64,000 nucleotides of DNA. Origin: Filosporella fistucella. Its lineage: Eukaryota > Ascomycota > Leotiomycetes > Helotiales. The stretch lies in assembly GCA_030077755.1 (NCBI GenBank), contig JAQJZZ010000014.1, positions 992,001 through 1,056,000 on the forward strand, read 5' to 3'. Numbering within the stretch: the first letter of the stretch is position 1; each line of letters begins with the position of its first letter. Under the pieces are notes generated by a model. That model was given only the letters and a program-made list of their open reading frames with translations, made no database searches and was not told the DNA's origin. The position numbers and the translations under genes are program-made. Of this stretch, positions 48,323-59,000 are shown piece after piece.

Positions 48323-49242
48323 ATGGCTCATCAGTACCAATGCATACCTGCAAATCCCAAGGATGTCGATGAAGACTGCGTCTGCTCTGAAACTTGCAGA
48401 GAGCGTCGACGTATCGACGGCTGGCTTCCTCTTGAGTGTGAGAGACAGCGACGCCTTGGGAAGCACACAAGTTACGTTTCTGAGTTGTAAGTGAAATGTT
48501 TAGCACCTCTTAAATTTAGAACTGACAACTCGACAGCCTCTCGTGCTCTGACCGACTCGAAATGATGAAGATACTTGTTGGTCCCTTTAGAGTTGCCCTG
48601 ACCGCCCACCAGTCACTACTCAGCAAACATCCCCCTTTGTTCATCAAGGATGACCAACCGAAAGATACCGAAGTGACAATCATCATAGAGAAAGCCGATC
48701 CAGTAGACATGAGCTCTTTTCTAGGTTGGACGTATTCTGGTCGAGTCGTCATCCGCGAAGGAGTTCGCCCCGAACATCTGTGGATATTCGCAGTCAAAGT
48801 CCAAGCTTGAGAGTATGCCTACGATATCATGGCTTATCTGATGGCCAAGTACCATCACGAAAGACTGACAGCTGAGACTGCCGAGTGGATCTACTCAAAC
48901 ACCAAATCAATTTCTAATTTTAGGGTGTTAGTGCAAGTTGTGGTACGCTTACAAGGCCCTCTCGACCCCGACTGGACTAGTTTGAGGGTCCCCAAAGGGT
49001 ACGAAGGAGATTGGGAGTATCTTACTGATAAAAACCAAGAGCTTGTTCAGCATATTGAAGATCAAGGCGATTTTTACACAGACTGTCATCACTACTACGT
49101 TATCGATGATGTGACGAGGGCAAAACTCTTGTCTGCAGGCTTCGTTGACGAAAACTTTCAAGCAACCTTCCGTGAGACAGACCAACAGGCTGGTAAGAAC
49201 GACACAACTTCAGCAGTGGAAGGTTCTGCTAGCAACATGTGA
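48323..49242 (+). pseudogene. BTB/POZ-domain gene interrupted by one in-frame TGA
   Basis: Exons are 48323-48486 and 48537-49242, with a GTAAGT...CGACAG intron and a phase-consistent join. They read MAHQYQCIPANPKDVDEDCVC, then LEMMKILVGPFRVALTAHQSLL and LGWTYSGRVVIREGVRPEHLWIFAVKVQA. A TGA follows at 48808-48810, and the same frame continues EYAYDIMAYLMAKYHHERL for another 144 codons to TGA 49242. The coding character is equal on both sides, with the BTB fold before and its trailing helices (DIMAYL) after. No plausible intron removes the stop. It is therefore an interrupted gene (point mutation, sequencing error or recoding). The N-terminal Cys-rich leader resembles no domain I know. Function: BTB adaptor, unknown partner. 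Confidence 0.55.
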
Positions 49243-49474
49243 TGTGGATATACTGGCTTTGCAACGATGTTGGGAGGAGATGCTGGTCTGACACGAAAGG
49301 AGCACCAACATTGCGCTGATAGTCTTGTCTAGACAGGGGAGAACGATCTTTGAAGCTGTCAATAATGGCCAAACGCTATTGCCTGCAAATAAAAATGATA
49401 CCCACCAATAGAAATCTTGTTATCTACACAGAAATTGCATTCAATTCTAGTGAACTAACAATGACCAACCATAA

Positions 49475-51295
49475 TTACTTTTTATTCCTCTCCTCCCCAG
49501 CCAAGACCTCATGCTCCATCTCCTCAAACGTCCCGAGTACCTTCCCATATCTCCCCCACACATCCTCTCGGTACCCCAAATCCACTTTTTCCACCGCCTC
49601 GCTCTCCCTCCATCTATCTCCAATCAGCTCCTCGAAACTCTCTCCCTCTTTTCTCTCAATTGCCCAGACGGCTTTGTACGCCCCTCCTAGCGCACATGCA
49701 TTACCACCAACATCTAGTTTCCAAACACCTTCAACCCCACCGAGTACATCACCGATAATCCTCGCAATAGCAGGATTCAAAGAGCCTCCGCCCACTAGGT
49801 AGACTCTACCTGGCTGAGGAGGTACTCCTTCCGCGGGACTATGAACCAGTTTTTGTGATCTGAGTCGCAGTGACAAGATCTGCGATTCTACAATAGCTCT
49901 AGCATCCTCTTCAGCACTCCATCCCTCTGTTGATTCTTTCAAACCGGTGCCATCGCTAGAACATGTATATCTCCAAGTCCCTGCCCTGACGTTGGGCACG
50001 ATTTCTGGAAGAGGGAAGAAGAGTCCTAATTTCGCTGGATCGGAACTTGATTTTTGGCCAAGTGGAGGGGTTTCTAGTGCTATCTTATTGAATACAGACC
50101 AGCTATCAGATGTATCTGATTTTGGGAGGGCGTCTCTTATCTTCTCGCGTGCTAGGCCACCGTTTTTATAGCAGAGCATGAACATGTAGAGACCAGCAGT
50201 TGTAGGGTGATTGAAGAAATGATATGCTGGATCCGGGACGTATTTTGGTGTAGACATGAGAAATGTGGTAGAGGTGCCGAGAGATACGATGGCGTCGAGT
50301 GGGCGTAAGGGGAGAGCGAGGATGGTGGATGGATTGTCGCCTGTAAAAGGGGCGATACCACAGTCTGCAGGGAAGTTGTATCGTTTGACGAAGTAAGAGG
50401 AGATGGGACCCATGCTGCCTCCGCCATCTTCTCGTACTGAACCCAATTTTTGCTTCAGTGAGTGCAGACCATCTTCTCCCGCTGCGAGGGTAAGAAGTGG
50501 TTCGCACCAAGCTCCCGCATTGATGTCCCACAGATTCATTCCGCAAACATCACTGATGTCGAAATCTGCAATCTTGCCTAGAAATACAGAGGCAAGAAAA
50601 GAAGAGACCAGGGTGATTCTGGAAGTAGAACGGTACACATCAGGATGATTCTTATGCATACGCATGATTTGAGGGCCAGTAAATCGCTACAAATATTAGT
50701 CAATATCCACAATTATCTCGTCGACTTACATGATGAGCTCTACTTCCCGTAACTTGAGCAAGCTTTTCCGGAGAACCTAATTCGGCCTCAAACTTATCGC
50801 ACTCTTTCTGAGTACTTCCATCCTGCCAATTCGGACTGAACGGGTGGGAAAACCCCTTCTTCCCAAGCTGTTCCACCAAGGTCTCTTCCGGCTTCAAATT
50901 ACCAAGTAATTCCTCTCCCGTCTTACTCCAATACACACTCCCATGCTGCTGTCCAGCCCCTGAAATTCCTTTGATCCTCTCAAATGGCGTTCCCTTCTCC
51001 TTCAATCGCTGCAAAACCAGATCCACAGCTTCCAGCCACATAGCTACGGGAGCATACACCTCTCTCTCCTTCTCATTAACATGGACACCTTTCTTGATGC
51101 CATATTTCGAGAGATCGGCATCAAAGTCTGTTTTGGCTTCATAGAGCACTTTTAGAGAGGAAGTAATCACGATTGCTAATTTTTGTATCTCAGCTGGTGC
51201 AAGCAAAAGGAAGGTTTGGCTCATGTGACCCCACCTTTTAGTTGTTGGGTGGAGAGGTCGAAACCTAGATATAATGGGCCTTCTGAATTTGACAT
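49475..51295 (-). CDS. D-xylulose kinase
   Basis: Three exons are 51235-51295, 50730-51175 and 49475-50686, giving 572 residues, the usual length for a fungal xylulokinase. It phosphorylates D-xylulose with ATP to xylulose-5-phosphate, feeding the pentose phosphate pathway. Diagnostic blocks of the FGGY kinase fold are the N-terminal [15 protein letters not shown] (restored across intron 1), [69 protein letters not shown], and the nucleotide site [23 protein letters not shown]. All look intact. Enzymes of this group are called XKS1 or xkiA. The stop lies 232 bp from the convergent BTB gene. Xylose- or CreA-type regulation is expected, but no site was identified with confidence. Confidence 0.94.
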
Positions 51296-51715
51296 TTTTG
51301 AATGAGGGCTGGCTCTGTGTGTTATTGCCTGCGGAATTCCTGTCAATATATTAGTTTTAAGGAGGAGAGTCAGGCGGAGAGCAGATATTTCAATTCTTGG
51401 TGGGGGTTTTGGAGTTGAGGGGAGAACATGTCGACGAATGGTAGGGGTAGCTATTTAGCCTAAATACCTTGAAGGTGTGGCTGGGCTGGTCCCCTGTGGC
51501 GTTCACTTCAGTGGAAAGTTATGCGCGCCAATAAGGTAGAGGACAAGATGGACAAAATTCTATACAATAATATCCTGATATACAGCACCTATTCATGCAT
51601 CGATCCACCGGAACGCCGTCTTGTCTTGATTGCAAGTCTCCAAAGCCAAGAGCAATGCTCTTTCCCTCCTATAAACGCCATATCCGAAATCCCACCCGTA
51701 TTTACAATGATTTGT
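51296..51715. other. Intergenic
   Basis: About 420 bp: xylulokinase promoter and 3' flank of the CDF gene. No other feature seen. Confidence 0.4.
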
Positions 51716-53172
51716 CTATTGCGTCTTCTTGCCATTTCCATTCGTATGAGAATGTCCATGGTCATGATCGTGATCATGATCATGCTCCTCGGGTTCGGGA
51801 CTTTCTCGTGGGCTGACTTCTCCACTGATAAATTCATCGAATAACGATATTGTTGAGTCATCTTTTGGAACAAACCGAACCTTGACTCGGCGGACACCAC
51901 GAACTTTCGATCCAACCATTTCTCGCACACCTTCCTCTACCTCGCGGACATCCTCCACGGTCCAAGATTTCGGCACAGCAAGTTGTAGGTCCACCAAGTA
52001 GTTTTGTCCCGACTTCACGCCCTCGATTTCGCGCAATTCGACTTGAGATCCCTGTCTCAGATTTGCGAAGCTCTTGTTGACAGCTTTTGTAACTGAAGTC
52101 TTGATCTCGCTGTCAATTCCCTTGTCGGCCAGCTCGTACAATGCGGACACAGTGTTTCCCCAGCCACCTTTAATAACCAAAAGCGATATGAGAAGTCCTC
52201 CGACTGGATCTAACCAAGCTGCTTCGTGTAGGAAGTTTGCGCCGAGAATCGCGAACAGAGTAACAATGCCAGTAAGAGAATCCACTCGGTGATGTATGGC
52301 GTTAGAAGCTAGGACAGACGATTTTCGTTCTTTGGCAACTTTCATAGCTAGAAAAGGTTAGCATCTGTAGGTCGCTGGGAAAGGGGGAATTTTGACTGAC
52401 TTGCTTGGTATAACCACTCTTTGATAATCACTGTACCGGCGGCAAGCCATGCGGCGTGAATACTCGGGCCCATCTCATGGCCATGACTGTGGCTGTGACC
52501 GTGTGCGTGCAAAGCAGCTTCAGCGGCTGCATGGGCATCAAGGAAAAAGTGGGCGTAAAGGATCTCGACACTGTTCAGACACATAAAGCAACCTCCGAAC
52601 AACAGCATCCCGCTAACACCCAATGATCCCAAACTCTCCACCTTGCCAAAACCAGTTGGAAATAGTGCTGTAGGTGGCTTTAAGCTCCACGAAACTGTGG
52701 CCAGTGTCAAAATGTCGCTGGCCAAATCTGTTAAACTATGCCATGCATCCGCAATCATAGATTGGGAATTGAAGACATATCCTCCCACGCCTTTTGCAAT
52801 GGCCATTCCAAGGTTGGAGTAGAGACCGATTCGAGTTATTCGAACTCCAGCATCATTCTTGTTGGTAGAAGTAAGATAGGTATTGTCATGGTGGTGATGA
52901 TGCGAATGCCCTCCATGAGAGCGCGTCTGGGTTTGGGTGAGTGCAGCCATTGGACGATGCCGAGGACTCAGGCTGTTGGTGAAGGATATAAATTTCGGGA
53001 ACGATTGTGCGGGGAGTTGAGTCCTTGAAATAGAATTGAGAACCCCGGAATCGCGAGCGGCGGTTTGGAGAATTCTAAACTGTTGTTGATGTGTCCTTCT
53101 GGAACTCAGCCGCAGGGTGAGTGTGACAGGCTTTAACGAGCACACCCCGTTCGAAAGGCAGCGGAAAGGCAT
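51716..53172 (-). CDS. Mmt1/2-like mitochondrial cation-diffusion-facilitator (iron) transporter
   Basis: Two exons, 52401-53172 and 51716-52347, give 467 residues. The chosen ATG gives MPFRCLSNGVCSLKPVTLTLRLSSRRTH, an Arg-rich, acid-free amphipathic start like a mitochondrial presequence. A His-rich linker (GGHSHHHHHDN) precedes six-helix CDF sequence. The metal-site motifs are MIADAWHSLTDLASD in helix 2 (H-x3-D) and SNAIHHRVDSLTG in helix 5 (H-x3-D), both intact. A second His-rich loop (HAHGHSHSHGHE) and a terminal HDHDHDHDHGHSH tail lie in the usual places, and the cytosolic-type C-terminal domain is complete. In yeast, Mmt1/2 move iron across the mitochondrial membrane; the substrate here is inferred. 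It is divergent from the sirtuin. Confidence 0.88.
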
Positions 53173-53856
53173 AAATGGATGTGAATGATTGAGTCCCAAA
53201 GTCGGGGAAAGACCTCTGACAGGCCTGACCTGCGACCAGGACGCGTGTTTGACACGTTCGCATTAAATATTCAGACAAATCTATAAACTTCGAGGATTGC
53301 CAAGGGGGACGAGAAACGCAAGCCTTTTTCGGCAGCACAAAATTCGGTGTTTTTCTGTGAGGTCGGGTCTGTTCCTCGGCCCTGTGATGGGATGGGCTGG
53401 CCCACTAGGAATAAATGAGTGTAGTTGGCAAATGGCAACAATGGTGGGACGTCGCTGGTAAAGAAGCAATAGGAAGGCTTATAAGTATGCTGACACAGGT
53501 GTTCCTGTTGATTATTCAGTAATTGACAATATCATTCGTCGACGTTGGAAACATCAGAATAAGCAACAAAAGAACGTTCCAAGGCTGATATATTCGTCTA
53601 TTCTGGACTTTGCTGATAATTGCCAGCGCCCTATTTGCTGGTCTGAAAATATGTTTAAATGTTTAAATGGTTTCGTCCCATAGGTAACTATCCTTGTTAC
53701 TAAGCCGGAACCCACCACGCATCTGCAATGAGTGGAGTGGAACAAGTGGACGAAACATTGTGGCGGCGGAATGACGCGAATATATCCCTGGAGGCGACGA
53801 AGCTCTACATTTTAAGCTCCTCCTGATCATGTACTCATTTTGATGCCAACTTTTCA
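53173..53856. promoter_or_regulatory. Divergent promoter region, CDF transporter / sirtuin
   Basis: About 684 bp between start codons, serving both genes. No motif recognised with confidence. Confidence 0.4.
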
Positions 53857-55089
53857 ATGCGAAAACCCCCGTTCATGAGAATACCCTACACGGGCCCACT
53901 ACCTCCTCCTAGCATCATTCCGCGTAATGCAAATACTATTCCTGGAGCCATCGCTGCTCTTTCGAAGTTTCTCACAGCCCCGCCATCAGCTTCTCTACGC
54001 GATGGACATGGCAATCCCAATACGACGGTGATACTTTCAGGCGCAGGCATCTCTGTCGCTTCTGGTCTTGCAGATTATAGAGGCACAAATGGGACATATA
54101 GACAAAATAAGACATATCGACCGATCTATTACCACGAATTTCTCGCGAACCATGAAGCTCGCAAGAGGTATTGGGCTAGGAGTTTTCTAGGCTGGACAAA
54201 TCTACACGAGGCGAGACCAAATCCTGCCCACTATGCAATTAAAGACCTGGCAGATATGGGAATTGTTCGGAGCGTGATTACACAAAATGTTGATTCATTT
54301 CACTCTATCGCCCATCCTCAATTGCCCACGCTCGAGCTTCACGGCTATCTTCGGGCCTTGACTTGTATAAGCTGTCACAACGATCTTCCAAGAGAAGAGT
54401 TCCAGCAATCGTTGGCAAGACTGAATCCGGCATGGGCAGCATTCCTTGCTGAAGCCATTGCGTCCGGAGCTCTCAACACAGAGAATCCTGAGGAGCGGCG
54501 TGAGAAAGGGATGAAGACAAATCCAGATGGAGATGTCGACCTGCCTGGAGCACCATATTCAACATTCCGATACCCAGCGTGTCCCCATTGCCTTGCAAAC
54601 CCACCGATAGCTGGTGATGGCGTTTTAACGAAAGTGGAGGTAGATGAAGAGGGTGCTTGGAAACCAACCAGCACAGCTGGAATTTTAAAACCAGCTGTTG
54701 TGATGTTTGGAGAGAGCATAGCGAGCAGAGTGAAAGAGATTGCCGAGCAAGCAATAGATGGCTCTGGGAGACTATTGGTGATGGGAACATCTTTAGCAAC
54801 ATATTCTGCTTGGAGACTTGCAAAAAGAGCTAAAGAGAGAAATATGCCCATTGCAATATTGAATCTCGGTGGAGTGAGAGGAGAGGACACCTTCTTCCAG
54901 AACCTGCCAATGGGGCAGACAGGAGAGGCAGGTGTAAGAATTGAGATGCCAACAGATAAACTCCTTCCTGGTTTGGTTGATCAACTGAAGCGTACGGGTT
55001 ATGCTCAAGCAGTAAAGGAGAGTATGTCGAGGGTCGCAGCCAAGGAGGCAAACGCCAATAGTAAAGTGTTCAGAGACATGCTGTCGTAG
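53857..55089 (+). CDS. Class II (SIRT4-like) sirtuin, NAD-dependent protein deacylase
   Basis: Single exon, 410 residues. Motifs in order: GAGISVASGLADYRG (NAD-binding GAGxS and DxRG, residues 62-76), TQNVDSFH (143-149), ELHGYLRALTCISC (catalytic His162 plus zinc Cys170 and Cys173), ACPHC (zinc Cys242 and Cys245), then KPAVVMFGESI and LLVMGTSLATYSAWRL. A long, basic linker separates the two zinc pairs, as in the SIRT4 group. The TQNVDSFH motif has S-F where most sirtuins have G-L, and GLADYRG replaces the common GIPDFRG, so activity may be atypical. The N-terminus MRKPPFMRIPYTGPLPPP is basic and could target mitochondria. Its stop lies 43 bp from the convergent 55133-55759 gene. Confidence 0.9.
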   Translation: MRKPPFMRIPYTGPLPPPSIIPRNANTIPGAIAALSKFLTAPPSASLRDGHGNPNTTVILSGAGISVASGLADYRGTNGTYRQNKTYRPIYYHEFLANHEARKRYWARSFLGWTNLHEARPNPAHYAIKDLADMGIVRSVITQNVDSFHSIAHPQLPTLELHGYLRALTCISCHNDLPREEFQQSLARLNPAWAAFLAEAIASGALNTENPEERREKGMKTNPDGDVDLPGAPYSTFRYPACPHCLANPPIAGDGVLTKVEVDEEGAWKPTSTAGILKPAVVMFGESIASRVKEIAEQAIDGSGRLLVMGTSLATYSAWRLAKRAKERNMPIAILNLGGVRGEDTFFQNLPMGQTGEAGVRIEMPTDKLLPGLVDQLKRTGYAQAVKESMSRVAAKEANANSKVFRDMLS

Positions 55090-55132
55090 CATTGGATGAT
55101 GTACAAAATATAAATCTTGCATACAACAGGTC

Positions 55133-55759
55133 CTAATAAAACCCACGGGGAGCATTTGTTGACTTTGAAACCTTGGGTTTTTCTTTGACTGGTTCCGTTT
55201 CTTGGACTGGCTCTCTTTTCTCGGACGCTCGTTTGCGTATCTCGTCCTCCTGCTCAATCTCTTGTAAAACTGTTCATGTTAAAAAGTCTGTGAGAATGAT
55301 GTAAGGGGTATTACCTTCTTCCCATTCCTTCTCCATTTTGGCATCACCAGTGCCTAACAGTCCTTCCACATCCACTTCCTCGCCCGCTTGTATCTTTCCA
55401 ATTATCTCTTTTAATAAGCCTATTTTGGCATCTGCCCGGCGAGAGAATGCTGCAAAGTCATTTCGCAGCGCAATCATTTGAATGGACATTGACCCTATGA
55501 GCAGGAATATGAAGATGAAGAAAGTCGCAGGGTTCCATTCTTTTGATTTTGCCTTCTTCTTGATCGCTGCAGTCGCAGACTTTCCGCGGAGGGGTTTTGG
55601 TATTAAGCTGAGCCAGAATGATGTTTGGGCGACATTTGGAGCAACCGCATATTGCCTCGTAGTCGAGGCGTGAAAAACTCGCGCATGAAGTGGTAGAAGA
55701 GTGCTGCGGATAGCAGACGGTGCGAGAAGAATCCGACGCAATGTTGTTGGTCTATTCAT
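55133..55759 (-). CDS. Small mitochondrial single-pass membrane protein (DUF5321-like)
   Basis: Two exons, 55315-55759 and 55133-55269, give 193 residues. The Arg-rich start (MNRPTTLRRILLAPSAIRSTLLPLHARVFHAS) is a likely mitochondrial presequence. SFWLSLIPKPLRGKS precedes one membrane helix (PATFFIFIFLLIGSMSIQMIAL) and then a charged coiled-coil-like tail (LLKEIIGKIQAGEEVDVEGLLG, EEVLQEIEQEDEIRKRAS). The layout is that of uncharacterised fungal proteins I recall under DUF5321, and it also recalls inner-membrane assembly proteins; neither is proven. It shares a 270-bp upstream region with separase. The ends were fixed by the GTAATA donor and CAG acceptor. Confidence 0.75.
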
Positions 55760-56029
55760 TGTAAATTGCTGGTAGGTGTGACTTCTTGAAGTGCCTACCT
55801 ATCTTCACGGACCAGTACATCAGCGAACTTGGACAAAATTTAGGCCAGGCCAGGGGAGGCGCGATCGTTGCTGGGTCAACATCCTTCGCCGCCTTACCTT
55901 CACTCAGATCCACAAACCACTACTATTGCACGATGAAGCATTAATTGCCATTGAGTTCCCTGGCAGATTTTGAATAATGTCTAATGATCGATATCACGGG
56001 TTATCTTGTTGACAGCGTTTTGCATCATC
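55760..56029. promoter_or_regulatory. 270-bp bidirectional promoter, membrane protein / separase
   Basis: Only 270 bp separate the two start codons on opposite strands, so both promoters and leaders must fit here. Confidence 0.55.
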
Positions 56030-59000
56030 ATGACCTCTCTCCAAGCCATCGCGGAGTCGATTCGCGCTGCTGTTTCCTCACCGTCAACTTGCACACCTGC
56101 GACAGCAGCAACACTCAGCGAGCTTTTATTACCAAAAAGCAATACTCAAACTACGAGTGCAACAGAAGCTACGAAAAAAACATCTAAGCCTGCCACGGCA
56201 AAACCAAGAACCAAAAAGCCTGTAACGAAATCGAAGAAAGCCGTTGCGCCTGCAGAAAGTATACGCGAAGATGGAGGGCAACTATCTCCAAAGGAACGGT
56301 CGATTTTGGCGTCTGCGGTCATAAATGCTACTCTGAAATCTCTCAATGATTCAATCAAGGCACCGCCGGTACCTCCAGTCAAACGGCAAGGATCGTCCAA
56401 AGACTTAGTGAAGGCTTCTGCCAGACAAGCCCTCCGCCGCTCGAGTTCTATGCCGCAGTCGCCTTTACAACCTAGGTCCTTGAATCGCGTATCAAGCTCG
56501 CCCAATATATCTACTCGAGAAAGCAGGTCATCTTCGTCAGCCTCTATAAGCTTGTCTAGTCACAGACCAACTGCAGAATGCTGTCGGACTGCTTTTGCTT
56601 GTCTCAGGGCTTTGCAGGCTACCAAAATTCTTGAGTTCGACTGGCCGACCCTTCAGCTTGAAAATGGAATGTCTATAATGATTGGGAAGCTTGTGAATCT
56701 GGGGCTGGATGATTTAGCAATCAAGGAGATTCGAATTCTGAAAAGGCGCTTGGATATTGGAGATACACCAAAGAATGGACAGTCACAAAAAGGACCCAAT
56801 ACGATTTCCTCAAGCACTCAAAGTCTTGCTGAACTACTAGATTTTGGCAACATATCATATACTGGAATGAGGCTTGGACTGGTGGTGACCACTCAACTTC
56901 AAATATTACGACTCCTAAATTCTTCAAGAAAGCCAAAACTTGTGGAGGATGCCCTGCCGATTTTGATGCACCAATATCGCTCTTCTCCAACCCGGTTGCT
57001 GCTCCAGGCTGCAAAAGACTCGACAGACGAGAAGCATTTTGAGAAGATAGCGCGACAGCTCCAGACACTTTCCGATATTCAACTGTCTTTATGCCCTAGT
57101 ATATCTATGGCGGACGATGATGTATCTTTAGAGCCAAGGTTAAGCATATCTCCCGAAGCCGCGATTCGGTTACAAGCTCTGGGATTGCATAATCGATTCC
57201 TATGGTGGGGAATTGCAAATCACAAAGGAGATCTTTCGAAGGACATATTCGATCCATTTCTTCGCTGTCTGTCTACTTTTTCTCGACGAAGCCAATTTGA
57301 GCCTGTGGAAAAGTATGAATTGGCCCAGTCGCTCGTTAAAGACCTTCACATGCTTGTTAAGGATTGTTTTAATCCGAATCCGGCTCCTTTCAAATCAACA
57401 ATGGCAGGAATTCATAAAATCCTTGGAACTCTCGCTAAGGAGGCAGACCGTCTGGACACTGCTATAGTGTGGATAGAAAAGGTTCAAGCCGCCATTGATA
57501 CCAGCGTTGACTCAGATGCTAAACGATGCTCTGTGGCTGCAAGGCTGGTATCTTTGCATCTCCGGAGTAGGTCAAGGCATTCCAAAGAAGAGGAAAGGAC
57601 TTTTGCTTTGCTGGAGCAACTGGAGAGGCCGTTCAAAGGAGACTCTTTAGAGATCGACGAATTAATGACCGAAATATCTGGGGTAAGGAGAGCAGCGATA
57701 CATTTTCTTTCGCAACACCAGGTACATGGGCGCGATTCTCTCAAAGGTTTGTGCCAGATGTGTGAATCACTTGTGTTTATATGCCCTAGGCTCTCTCTCA
57801 GGTATTTAGGAACTTCTCCAAATTCTAAAGCGACCACGAAGGACCTTATTCGCTATGAACAGCGACGCCAATTTATCACTACCCTGGCACTCTTCTCCAT
57901 CGATTCCGCTTTGTTCACCGTAAAAGCAAGTTCCAGCGCGGGTCGCATGACTTGGGAGTTGATAGATTCAAAGCTTCAAGATTGTTTACTCCTTCTTGAT
58001 AGACTAGATGTATCATTAGATGAACCAGCCCCGGGCGGAACATCCCCAACTTCCTACTATGTCAAGATATCAAACATCTACTTTTCACAATATCTCAATA
58101 TGAGACGCAGCCAAGGGGATGCGAAAGAAAGCCAGCAGCTGAAAGCTCTTCGGAGATCACTTGATAGTATTCGCTCAAGGAGTCGGGAGGAGAGAAAGGC
58201 AGGACAATTCTCGACAAAATTGGAGCGTATGGCCGAACTTTGCAGGGCAACGAACCGTTATGATGAATTATTCAAGACTCTTATAGTGTTACGGGATCAA
58301 ATCGTAGAGGACGGCGTGCTATCGTCTGTAGCAGCAAGATATTCGACAGAACCCTTCACAACCATTTGGAACACCGATGACGGCGCCTCGACATTCGCCC
58401 GAACACTACATTCGCTTCTCAAGGTTCAACTGAAATATCTTAAGTCTGGAATCCCAGAAGAAATAATTGACATCTCCTGGGGAAACGAAGAAAAAGGTGC
58501 TGTTCTTGAACACCAATTGGAGTTAATCAAAGCCGCACCCGTCGATTCCAGCTTTATCGGCGACCTGCGACTCGCCACAGCTCAACAACTGCTAACAATA
58601 TACTCAAAAGAGTTATATCCAATCCGTCGGCTTCGATCTATGATCCGTCTTTTAACTCTCGACTGTCTCGATCAATGCTGGGAGGGAGGAGATATGGTGG
58701 ACATGGAGTTGAAAGCTCTAACTACGGCTGAAGACCTTGAAGGGGGAACGGCGGACGAAGGGCTCCGAAGATTCAAAAATCATTTGAGAACAATGGCAAC
58801 AAGTATATTGGAGATGAGAAAGGAAAAGCCAAGTTTCGAAATACTGAAGCAAGGTCTTGCTTCTTGGTCGACGATGCGTGCTCGTTCGTTAAGTTCTTAT
58901 GATTTTCAGCAACAAGTCGACGACCTTGATGGATTACTTTCCCATCTCTATAGTATGTCAGATTTCTTGCAGATGCAAGGAAATCCTTCGTTACGTGTTG

